From assembly GCA_946800325.1 (NCBI GenBank), contig OX326957.1, positions 1,736,001 through 1,800,000 on the forward strand: a stretch of DNA of 64,000 nt, read 5' to 3'. This DNA comes from Luzula sylvatica (taxonomy: Eukaryota > Streptophyta > Magnoliopsida > Poales > Juncaceae). Under the pieces are notes generated by a model. It did not search any database. It was not told the origin of the DNA and saw only the letters and a list, made by a program, of their open reading frames with translations. Position numbers and translations under genes: made by a program. This document shows, piece after piece, positions 48,250-60,500 of this stretch; positions within the stretch are counted from its first letter, which is position 1, and each line of letters opens with the position of its first letter.

Positions 48250-51200
48250 AGTCTAACATCTTCAAAAATATCAATTATCATTTTTTCTAAAAGACCAAAA
48301 TAGTTGTCTAAAACGAGCAAAATACTTCATTTTTCATGTTTTTCTCAAAAAACTCTGGGATTGAAGACTAACACATACAAATTTCTATTTTTCCAATTTT
48401 TTGCATAAAATCAAAAACTGAAGTCTAACACCTTCAAAAATATCAATTATCATTTTTTCTAAAAAAGACCAAAATAGTTCTCTAAAACGAGCAAAATACT
48501 TCATTTTTCATGTTTTTCTCAAAAAACTCCGGGATTGAAGACTAACACATACAAATTTCTATTTTTCCAATTTTTTGCATAAAATCAAAAACTGAAGTCT
48601 AACACCTTCAAAAATATCAATTATCATTTTTTCTAAAAAAGACCAAAATAGTTCTCTAAAATGAGCAAAATACTTCATTTTTCACGTTTATCTCAAAAAA
48701 CTCCGGGATTGAAGACTAACACATACAAATTTCTATTTTTCCAATTTTTTGCATAAAATCAAAAACTGAAGTCTAACACCTTGAAAAATATCAATTATCA
48801 TTTTTTCTAAAAGAGTCCAAAATAGTTCTCTAAAATGAGCAAAATACTTCATTTTTCATGTTTTTCTCAAAAAACTCCGGGATTGAAGACTAACACATAC
48901 AAATTTCTATTTTTCCTATTTTTTGCAAAAAATCAAAAAATGAAGTCTAACTAACACCTTCAAAAATATCAATTATCATTTTTTCTAAAAAAGACCAAAA
49001 TAGTTCTCTAAAGTGAGCCAAATACTTCATTTTTCATGTTTTTCTCAAAAAACTCCGGGATTTAAGACTAACACATACACATTTCTATTTTTCCAATTTT
49101 TTGCAAAAAATAAAAAATTCAAGTCTAACACCTTCAAAAATATCAATTATCATTTTTTTTAAAAGGGTCCAAAATAGTTCTCTAAAATGATCTAAATACT
49201 TCATTTTTCATGTTTTTCTCAAAAAACTTCGTGATTGCAGACTAACACATACAAATTTCTATTTTTCCTATTTTTTGCAAAAAATCAAAAAATGAAGTCT
49301 AACACCTTCAAATATATCAATTATCATTTTTTCTAAAAAAGACCAAAATAGTTCTCTAAAATGAGCAAAATACTTCATTTTTCATGTTTATCTCAAAAAA
49401 CTCCGGAATTGAAGACTAACACATACAAATTTCTATTTTTCCTATTTTTTGCATAAAATCAAAAACAGAAGTCTAACACCTTCAAAAATATCAATTATCA
49501 TTTTTTCTAAAAAAGACCAAAATAGTTCTCTAAAATGAGCAAAATACTTCATTATTCATGTTTTTCTCAAAAAATTCCGTGATTGAAGACTAACACATAC
49601 AAATTTCTATTTTCCCAATTTTTTGCAAAAAATCAAAAACTGAAGTCTAACACCTTCGAAAATATCAATTATCATTTTTTCTAAAAAAGACCAAAATAGT
49701 TCTCTAAAATGAGCAAAATACTTCATTTTTCAAGTTTTTCTCAAAAAACTTCGTGATTGAAGACTAACACATACAAATTTCTATTTTTCCTATTTTTTGC
49801 AAAAAATCAAAAAATGAAGTCTAACACCTTCAAAAATATCAATTATCATTTTTTCTAAAACAGACCAAAATAGTTCTCTAAAATGAGCAAAATACTTCAT
49901 TTTTAATGTTTTTTCTCAAAAAACTCCGGGATTTAAGACTAACACATACAAATTTCTATTTTTCCAATTTTTTGCAAAAAATCAAAAACTGAAGTCTAAC
50001 ACCTTCAAAAATATCAATTATCATTTTTTCTAAAAGAGTCCAAAATAGTTCTCTAAAACGAGCAAAATACTTCATTTTTCTTGTTTTTCTCAAAAAATTC
50101 CGTGATTGAAGACTAACACATACAAATTTCTATTATTCCAATTTTTTGCAAAAAATCAAAAACTGAAGTCTAACAACTTAAAAAATATCAATTATCATTT
50201 TTTCTAAAAGAGTCCAAAATAGTTCTCTAAAATGAGCAAAATACTTCATTTTTCATGTTTTTCTCAAAAAACTTCGTGATTGAAGACTAACGCATACAAA
50301 TTTCTATTTTTCCTATTTTTTGCAAAAAATCAAAAAATGAAGTCTAACACCTTCAAAAATATCAATTATCATTTTTTCTAAAAAAGACCAAAATAGTTCT
50401 CTAAAATGAGCAAAATACTTCATTTTTCATGTTTTTCTCAAAAAACTCCGGGATTTAAGACTAACACATACAAATTTCTATTTTTCCAATTTTTTGCAAA
50501 AAATCAAAAACTGAAGTCTAACACATTCAAAAACATCAATTATCATTTTTTCTAAAAGAGTCCAAAATAGTTCTCTAAAATGAGCAAAATACTTCATTTT
50601 TCATGTTTTTCTCAAAAAACTTCGTGATTGAAGACTAACACATACAAATTTCTATTTTTCCTATTTTTTGCAAAAAATTAAAAAATGAAGTCTAACACCT
50701 TCAAAAATATCAATTATCATTTTTTTCTAAAAAAGACCAAAATAGTTCTCTAAAATGAGCAAAATACTTCATTTTTCATGTTTATCTCAAAAAACTCCGG
50801 AATTGAAGACTAACACATACAAATTTCTATTTTTCCAATTTTTTGCATAAAATCAAAAACTGAAGTCTAACACCTTCAAAAATATCAATTATCATTTTTT
50901 CTAAAAAAGACAAAAATAGTTCTCTAAAATGAGCAAAATACTTCATTATTCATGTTTTTCTCAAAAAATTTCGTGATTGAAGACTAACACATACAAATTT
51001 CTATTTTCCAAATTTTTTGCAAAAAATCAAAAACTGAAGTGTAACGCCTTCAAAAATATCAATTATCATTTTTTCTAAAAAAGACCAAAATAGTTCTCTA
51101 AAATGAGCAAAATACTTCATTTTTCATGTTTTTCTCGAAAAACTCCGTGATTGAAGACTAACACATACAAATTTCTATTTTTCCTATTTTTTGCATAAAA

Positions 51201-51600
51201 TCAAAAACTGAAGTCTAACACCTTCAAAAATATCAATTATCATTTTTTCTAAAAGAGTCCAAAATAGTTCTCTAAAATGAGCAAAATACTTCATTTTTCA
51301 TGTTTTTCTCAAAAAACTTCGTGATTGAAGACTAACACATACAAATTTCTATTTTTCCTATTTTTTGCAAAAAATCAAAAAATGAAGTCTAACACCTTTA
51401 AAAATATCAATTATCATTTTTTCTAAAAAAGGCAAAAATAGTTCTCTGAAATGAGCAAAATAGTTCATTATTCATGTTTTTCTCAAAAAATTCCGTGATT
51501 GAAGACTAACACATACAAATTTCTATTTTCCCAATTTTTTTCAAAAAATAAAAAACTTAAGTGTAACACCTTCAAAAATATCAATTATCATTTTTTCGAA
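48250..51600 (+). repeat. Large duplicated segment, copy 1 (offset 8703 to 8876)
   Basis: Matches 56950-60500. Marks: 'aactctggga' 48354/57057 (offset 8703), 4-bp 'ctaa' duplication 48947/57650 (8703), 'ctaacgcatac' 50292/58995 (8703), 'gaagtgtaacgcc' 51038/59914 (8876). The offset change of about 174 reflects one extra monomer in the right copy near 59.2-59.4 kb. Confidence 0.78.
48947..48954 (+). repeat. 4-bp 'ctaa' tandem duplication, HOR marker
   Basis: 'gtctaactaacacc' has one extra 'ctaa' compared with 'gtctaacacc'. It occurs at 19036, 48947 and 57650 only, each time followed one monomer later by 'aaaattcaagtc' and then by 'aaaagggtcc'. The three copies therefore share ancestry as a block, although the first lies 29.9 kb away from the second. 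Confidence 0.8.
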
Positions 51601-53530
51601 AAAATACAAAAATAGTTCTCTGAAAAGAGCAAAATACTTCATTTTTCATGTTTTTCTCAAAAAACTCCGTGATTGAAGACTAACACATACAAATTTCTAT
51701 TTTTCCAATTTTTCGCAAAAAATCAAAAAATGAAGCCTAACACCTTCAAAAATAACAATTATCATTTTTTCTAAAAAAGACCAAAATAGTTCTCTAAAAC
51801 GAGCAAAATACTTCATTTTTCATGTTTTTCTCAAAAAATTCCGTGATTTCAGACTAACACATACAAATTTCTATTTTTCCAATTTTTTGCAAAACATCAA
51901 AAACTGAAGTCTAACACCTTCAAAAATATCAATTTTCATTTTTTCTAAAAGAGTCCAAAATAGTTCTCTAAAATGAGCAAAATACTTCATTTTTCATGTT
52001 TTTCTCAAAAAACATCGTGATTGAAGACTAACACATACAAATTTCTATTTTTCCTATTTTTTGCAAAAAATCAAAAAATGAAGTCTAACACCTTCAAAAA
52101 TATCAATTATCATTTTTTCTAAAAAAGACCAAAATAGTTCTCTAAAATGAGCAAAATACTTCATTTTTCATGTTTATCACAAAAAACTCCCGGATTTAAG
52201 ACTAACACATACAAATTTCTATTTTTCCAATTTTTTGCATAAAATCAAAAACTGAAGTCTAACACCTTCAAAAATATCAATTATCATTTTTTCTAAAAAA
52301 GGCCAAAATAGTTCTCTAAAATGAGCAAAATACTTCATTTTTCATGTTTTTCTCAAAAAATTCCGTGATTGAAGACTAACACATACAAATTTCTATTTTC
52401 GCAATTTTTTGCAAAACATCAAAAACTGAAGTCTAACACCTTCAAAAATATCAATTTTCATTTTTTCTAAAAGAGTCCAAAATAGTTCTCTAAAATGAGC
52501 AAAATACTTCATTTTTCATGTTTTTCTCAAAAAACTTCGCGATTGAAGACTAACGCATACAAATTTCTATTTTTCCTATTTTTTGCAAAAAATCAAAAAA
52601 TGAAGTCTACCTTCAAAAATATCAAATATCATTTTTTCTAAAAAAGACCAAAATAGTTCTCTAAAATGAGCAAAATACTTCATTTTTCATGTTTTTCTCA
52701 AAAAACTCCGTGGTTTAAGACTAACACATACAAATTTCTATTTTTCCAATTTTTTTGCAAAAAATCAAAAACTGAAGTCTAACACCTTCAAAAATATCAA
52801 TTATCATTTTTTCTAAAAGAGTCCAAAATAGTTCTCTAAAATGAGCAAAATACTTCATTTTTCATGTTTTTCTCAAAAAACTCCGGGATTGAAGACTAAC
52901 ACATACAAATTTCTATTTTTCCTATTTTTTGGATAAAATCAAAAACTGAAGTCTAACACCTTCAAAAATATCAATTATCATTTTTTATGAAAAAGACTAA
53001 AATAGTACTCTAAAATGAGCAAAATACTTCATTTTTAATGATTTTCTCAAAAAATTCCGGGATTTAAGACTAACACATACAAATTTCTATTTTTCCAATT
53101 TCTTGCAAAAAATCAAAAACTGAAGTCTAACACCTTCAAAAATATCAATTATCATTTTTTCTAAAAGAGTCCAAAATAGTTCTCTAAAATGAGCAAAATA
53201 CTTCATTTTTCATGTTTTTTTCAAAAAACTTCGTGATTGAAGACTAACACATACAAATTTCTATTTTTCCTATTTTTTGCAAAAAAATCAAAAAATGAAG
53301 TCTAACACCTTCCAAAATATCAATTATCATTTTTTCTAAAAAAGACCAAAATAGTTCTCTAAAATGAGCAAAATACTTCATTTTTCATGTTTATCTCAAA
53401 AAACTCCGGGATTTAAGACTAACACATATAAATTTCTATTTTTCCAATTTTTTGCATAAAATCAAAAACTGAAGTCTAACACCTTCAAAAATATCAATTA
53501 TCATTTTTTCTAAAAAATACCAAAATAGTT
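50750..53530 (+). repeat. 16-mer HOR unit (2783 bp)
   Basis: Repeats in the next ~2.9 kb: 'gaagtgtaacgcc' 51038/53821 (2783) and 'gaagtctaccttc' 52604/55561 (2957). It includes monomers with 'ctctgaaatgagcaaaatagttcattattc', an unusual agtt for actt. The segment also holds a 3-bp loss in 'gtctaccttc' and an 'attttttatgaaaaagact' mark at 52986. Confidence 0.74.
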
Positions 53531-56400
53531 CTCTAAAATGAGCAAAATACTTCATTTTTCATGTTTTTCTCAAAAAACTCCGGAATTGAAGACTAACACA
53601 TACAAATTTTTATTTTTCCAATTTTTTGCATAAAATCAAAAACTGAAGTCTAACACCTTCAAAAATATCAATTATCATTTTTTCTAAAAAAGACAAAAAT
53701 AGTTCTCTAAAATGAGCAAAATACTTCATTATTCATGTTTTTCTTAAAAAATTTCGTGATTGAAGACTAACACATACAAATTTCTATTTTCCAAATTTTT
53801 TGCAAAAAATCAAAAACTGAAGTGTAACGCCTTCAAAAATATCAATTATCATTTTTTCTAAAAAAGACCAAAATAGTTCTCTAAAATGAGCAAAATACTT
53901 CATTTTTCATGTTTTTCTCGAAAAACTCCGTGATTGAAGACTAACACATACAAATTTCTATTTTTCCTATTTTTTGCATAAAATCAAAAACTGAAGTCTA
54001 ACACCTTCAAAAATATCAATTATCATTTTTTCTAAAAGAGTCCAAAATAGTTCTCTAAAATGAGCAAAATACTTCATTTTTCATGTTTTTCTCAAAAAAC
54101 TTCGTGATTGAAGACTAACACATACAAATTTCTATTTTTCCTATTTTTTGCAAAAAATCAAAAAATGAAGTCTAACACCTTTAAAAATATCAATTATCAT
54201 TTTTTCTAAAAAAGACAAAAATAGTTCTCTGAAATGAGCAAAATAGTTCATTATTCATGTTTTTCTCAAAAAATTCCGTGATTGAAGACTAACACATACA
54301 AATTTCTATTTTCCCAATTTTTTTCAAAAAATAAAAAACTTAAGTGTAACACCTTCAAAAATATCAATTATCATTTTTTCGAAAAAATAGCAAAATAGTT
54401 CTCTGAAAAGAGCAAAATACTTCATTTTTCATGTTTTTCTCAAAAAACTCCGGGATTGAAGACTAACACATACAAATTTCAATTTTTCCAATTTTTTGGA
54501 AAAAATCAAAAACTGAAGTCTATCACCTTCAAAAATATCAATTATCATTTTTTCTAAAAGGGTACAAAATAGTTCTCTAAAATGAGCAAAATACTTCATT
54601 TTTCATGTTTTTCTCAAAAAACTCCGTGATTGAAGACTAACACATACAAATTTCTATTTTTCCAATTTTTCGCAAAAAATCAAAAAATGAAGTCTAACAC
54701 CTTCAAAAATATCAATTATCATTTTTTCTAAAAAAGACCAAAATAGTTCTCTAAAACGAGCAAAATACTTCATTTTTCATGTTTTTCTCAAAAAATTCCG
54801 TGATTTCAGACTAACACATACAAATTTCTATTTTTCCAATTTTTTGCAAAACATGAAAAACTGAAGTCTAACACCTTCAAAAATATCAATTTTCATTTTT
54901 TCTAAAAGAGTCCAAAATAGTTCTCTAAAATGAGCAAAATACTTCATTTTTCATGTTTTTCTCAAAAAACTTCGTGATTGAAGACTAACACATACAAATT
55001 TCTATTTTTCCTATTTTTTGCAAAAAATCAAAAAATGAAGTCTAACACCTTCAAAAATATCAATTATCGTTTTTTCTAAAAAAGACCAAAATAGTTCTCT
55101 AAAATGAGCAAAATACTTCATTTTTCATGTTTATCACAAAAAACTCCCGGATTTAAGACTAACACATACAAATTTCTATTTTTCCAATTTTTTGCATAAA
55201 ATCAAAAACTGAAGTCTAACACCTTCAAAAATATCAATTATCATTTTTTCTAAAAAAGGCCAAAATAGTTCTCTAAAATGAGCAAAATACTTAATTTTTC
55301 ATGTTTTTCTCAAAAAATTCCGTGATTGAAGACTAACACATACAAATTTCTATTTTCGCAATTTTTTGCAAAAAATCAAAAACTGAAGTCTAACACCTTC
55401 AAAAATATCAATTATCATTTTTTCTAAAAAAGACCAAAATAGTTCTCTAAAATGAGCAAAATACTTCATTTTTCATGTTTTTCTCAAAAAACTTCGCGAT
55501 TGAAGACTAACGCATACAAATTTCTATTTTTCCTATTTTTTGCAAAAAATCAAAAAATGAAGTCTACCTTCAAAAATATCAAATATCATTTTTTCTAAAA
55601 AAGACCAAAATAGTTCTCTAAAATGAGCAAAATACTTCATTTTTCATGTTTTTCTCAAAAAACTCCGTGGTTTAAGACTAACACATACAAATTTCTATTT
55701 TTCCAATTTTTTTGCAAAAAATCAAAAACTGAAGTCTAACACCTTCAAAAATATCAATTATCATTTTTTCTAAAAGAGTCCAAAATAGTTCTCTAAAATG
55801 AGCAAAATACTTCATTTTTCATGTTTTTCTCAAAAAAACTCCGCGATTGAAGACTAACACATACAAATTTCTATTTTTCCAATTTTTTGGATAAAATCAA
55901 AAACTGAAGTCTAACACCTTCAAAAATATCAATTATCATTTTTTCTAAAAGAGTCCAAAATAGTTCTCTAAAATGAGCAAAATACTTCATTTTTCATGTT
56001 TTTCTCAAAAAAACTCCGGGATTGAAGACTAACACATACAAATTTCTATTTTTCCTATTTTTTGGATAAAATCAAAAACTGAAGTCTAACACCTTCAAAA
56101 ATATCAATTATCATTTTTTATGAAAAAGACTAAAATAGTACTCTAAAACGAGCAAAATACTTCATTTTTCTTGTTTTTCTCAAAAAATTCCGTGATTGAA
56201 GACTAACACATACAAATTTCTATTTTTCCAATTTTTTGCAAAAAATCAAAAACTGAAGTCTAACACCTTAAAAAATATCAATTATCATTTTTTCTAAAAG
56301 AGTCCAAAATAGTTCTCTAAAATGAGCAAAATACTTCATTTTTCATGTTTTTCTCAAAAAACTTCGTGATTGAAGACTAACGCATACAAATTTCTATTTT
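53531..56400 (+). repeat. 17-mer or longer version of the 16-mer HOR
   Basis: Same order as 50750-53530 but with one extra monomer near 54420-54590 ('ttttttggaaaaaatc', 'gtctatcacc', 'aagggtacaaaatag'), which raises the offset from 2783 to 2957. A second extra monomer near 55.8 kb ('ctccgcgattg...ttttttggataaaatc') brings the 'tatgaaaaagact' mark to 56119, offset 3133 from 52986. Confidence 0.72.
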
Positions 56401-56949
56401 TCCTATTTTTTGCAAAAAATCAAAAAATGAAGTCTAACACCTTCAAAATTATCAATTATCATTTTTTCTAAAAAAGACCAAAATAGTTCTCTAAAATGAG
56501 CAAAATACTTCATTTTTCATGTTTTTCTCAAAAAACTCCGGGATTGAAGACTAACACATACAAATTTCTATTTTTCCTATTTTTGCATAAAATCAAAAAC
56601 TGAAGTCTAACACCTTCAAAAATATCAATTATCATTTTTTCCGAAAAAGACCAAAATAGTTCTCAAAAATGAGCAAAATACTTCATTTTTCATGATTTTC
56701 TCAAAAAATTCCGTTAATGAAGACTAACACATACAAATTTCAATTTTTCCAATTTTTTGCAAAAAATCAAAAACTGAAGTCTAACACCTTCAAAAATATC
56801 AATTATCATTTTTTTTTAAAAAAGACCAAAATAGTTCTCAAAAACGAGCAAAATACTTCATTTTTCATGTTTTTCTCAAAAAATTCCGTGATTGAAGACT
56901 AACACATACAAATTTCTATTTTTCCAATTTTTTGCAAAAAATCAAAAAC

Positions 56950-59900
56950 TGAAGTCTAACATCTTCAAAAATATCTATTATCATTTTTTCTAAAAGACCA
57001 AAATAGTTCTCTAAAACGAGCAAAATACTTCATTTTTCATGTTTTTCTCAAAAAACTCTGGGATTGAAGACTAACACATACAAATTTCTATTTTTCCAAT
57101 TTTTTGCATAAAATCAAAAACTGAAGTCTAACACCTTCAAAAATATCAATTATCATTTTTTCTAAAAAAGACCAAAATAGTTCTCTAAAACGAGCAAAAT
57201 ACTTCATTTTTCATGTTTTTCTCAAAAAACTCCGGGATTGAAGACTAACACATACAAATTTCTATTTTTCCAATTTTTTGCATAAAATCAAAAACTGAAG
57301 TCTAACACCTTCAAAATTATCAATTATCATTTTTTCTAAAAAAGACCAAAATAGTTCTCTAAAATGAGCAAAATACTTCATTTTTCACGTTTATCTCAAA
57401 AAACTCCGGGATTGAAGACTAACACATACAAATTTCTATTTTTCCAATTTTTTTCATAAAATCAAAAACTGAAGTCTAACACCTTGAAAAATATCAATTA
57501 TCATTTTTTCTAAAAGAGTCCAAAATAGTTCTCTAAAATGAGCAAAATACTTCATTTTTCATGTTTTTCTCAAAAAACTCCGGGATTGAAGACTAACACA
57601 TACAAATTTCTATTTTTCCTATTTTTTGCAAAAAATCAAAAAATGAAGTCTAACTAACACCTTCAAAAATATCAATAATTATTTTTTCTAAAAAAGACCA
57701 AAATAGTTCTCTAAAGTGAGCAAAATACTTCATTTTTCATGTTTTTCTCAAAAAACCCCGGGATTTAAGACTAACACATACACATTTCTATTTTTCCAAT
57801 TTTTTGCAAAAAATAAAAAATTCAAGTCTAACACCTTCAAAAATATCAATTATCTTTTTTTTTAAAAGGGTCCAAAATAGTTCTCTAAAATGATCTAAAT
57901 ACTTCATTTTTCATGTTTTTCTCAAAAAACTTCGTGATTGAAGACTAACACATACAAATTTCTATTTTTCCTATTTTTTGCAAAAAATCAAAAAATGAAG
58001 TCTAACACCTTCAAATATATCAATTATCATTTTTTCTAAAAAAGACCAAAATAGTTCTCTAAAATGAGCAAAATACTTCATTTTTCATGTTTATCTCAAA
58101 AAACTCCGGAATTGAAGACTAACACATACAAATTTCTATTTTTCCAATTTTTTGCATAAAATCAAAAACAGAAGTCTAACACCTTCAAAAATATCAATTA
58201 TCCTTTTTCCTAAAAAAGACCAAAATAGTTCTCTAAAATGAGCAAAATACTTCATTATTCATGTTTTTCTCAAAAAATTCCGTGATTGAAGACTAACACA
58301 TACAAATTTCTATTTTCCCAATTTTTTGCAAAAAATCAAAAACTGAAGTCTAACACCTTCAAAAATATCAATTATCATTTTTTCTAAAAAAGACCAAAAT
58401 AGTTCTCTAAAATGAGCAAAATACATCATTTTTCATGTTTTTCTCAAAAAACTTCGTGATTGAAGACTAACACATACAAATTTCTATTTTTCCTATTTTT
58501 TGCAAAAAATCAAAAAATGAAGCCTAACACCTTCAAAAATATCAATTATCATTTTTTCTAAAAAAGACCAAAATAGTTCTCTAAAATGAGCAAAATACTT
58601 CATTTTTCATGTTTTTTCTCAAAAAACTCCGGGATTTAAGACTAACACATACAAATTTCTATTTTTCCAATTTTTTGCAAAAAATCAAAAACTGATGTCT
58701 AACACCTTCAAAAATATCAAGTATCATTTTTTCCAAAAGAGTCCAAAATAGTTCTCTAAAACGAGCAAAATACTTCATTTTTCTTGTTTTTCTCAAAAAA
58801 TTCCGTGATTGAAGACTAACACATACAAATTTCTATTTTTCCAATTTTTTGCAAAAAATCAAAAACTGAAGTCTAACACCTTAAAAAATATCAATTATCA
58901 TTTTTTCTAAAAGAGTCCAAAATAGTTCTCTAAAATGAGCAAAATACTTCATTTTTCATGTTTTTCTCAAAAAACTTCGTGATTGAAGACTAACGCATAC
59001 AAATTTCTATTTTTCCTATTTTTTGCAAAAAATCAAAAAATGAAGTCTAACACCTTCAAAAATATCAATTATCATTTTTTCTAAAAAAGACCAAAATAGT
59101 TCTCTAAAATGAGCAAAATACTTCATTTTTCATGTTTTTCTCAAAAAACTCCGGGATTTAAGACTAACACATACAAATTTCTATTTTTCCAATTTTTTGC
59201 AAAAAATTAAAAAATGAAGTCTAACACCTTCAAAAATATCAATTATTATTTTTTCTAAAAAAGAACAAAATAGTTCTCTAAAATGAGCACAATACTTCAT
59301 TTTTCATGTTTATCTCAAAAAACTCCGGAATTGAAGACTAACACATACAAATTTCTATTTTTCCAATTTTTTGCATAAAATCAAAAACTGAAGTCTAACA
59401 CCTTCAAAAACATCAATTATCATTTTTTCTAAAAGAGTCCAAAATAGTTCTCTAAAATGAGCAAAATACTTCATTTTTCATGTTTTTCTCAAAAAACTTC
59501 GTGATTGAAGACTAACACATACAAATTTCTATTTTTCCTATTTTTTGCAAAAAATTAAAAAATGAAGTCTAACACCTTCAAAAATATCAATTATTATTTT
59601 TTCTAAAAAAGAACAAAATAGTTCTCTAAAATGAGCACAATACTTCATTTTTCATGTTTATCTCAAAAAACTCCGGAATTGAAGACTAACACATACAAAT
59701 TTCTATTTTTCCAATTTTTTGCATAAAATCAAAAACTGAAGTCTAACACCTTCAAAAATATCAATTATCATTTTTTCTAAAAAAGACAAAAATAGTTCTC
59801 TAAAATGAGCAAAATACTTCATTATTCATGTTTTTCTCAAAAAATTTCGTGATTGAAGACTAACACATACAAATTTCTATTTTCCAAATTTTTTGCAAAA

Positions 59901-60500
59901 AATCAAAAACTGAAGTGTAACGCCTTCAAAAATATCAATTATCATTTTTTCTAAAAAAGACCAAAATAGTTCTCTAAAATGAGCAAAATACTTCATTTTT
60001 CATGTTTTTCTCGAAAAACTCCGTGATTGAAGACTAACACATACAAATTTCTATTTTTCCTATTTTTTGCATAAAATCAAAAACTGAAGTCTAACACCTT
60101 CAAAAATATCAATTATCATTTTTTCAAAAAGAGTCCAAAATAGTTCTCTAAAATGAGCAAAATACTTCATTTTTCATGTTTTTCTCAAAAAACTTCGTGA
60201 TTGAAGACTAACACATACAAATTTCTATTTTTCCTATTTTTTCCAAAAAATCAAAAAATGAAGTCTAGCACCTTCAAAAATATCAATTATCATTTTTTCT
60301 AAAAAAGACAAAAATTGTTCTCTGAAATGAGCAAAATAGTTCATTATTCATGTTTTTCACAAAAAATTCCGTGACTGAAGACTAACACAAACAAATTTCT
60401 ATTTTCCCAATTTTTTTCAAAAAATAAAAAACTTAAGTGTAACACCTTCAAAAATATCAATTATCATTTTTTCTAAAAAAGACAAAAATAGTTCTCTGAA
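56950..60500 (+). repeat. Large duplicated segment, copy 2
   Basis: Right-hand partner of 48250-51600. Around 59.2-59.7 kb a monomer pair with 'aaaattaaaaaatgaag', 'attattttttctaaaaaagaac' and 'atgagcacaatac' appears twice (59204 and 59550), which accounts for the extra length. The plus-strand open frame at 56717-56902 just upstream is another repeat by-product, lengthened by a T run of nine. Confidence 0.76.

Noticed and set aside
56717..56902. 61-codon open frame on the plus strand
   Set aside because: It starts at a chance ATG (gttaatgaag) and passes the usual stop through a 9-T run; the composition is that of translated satellite.
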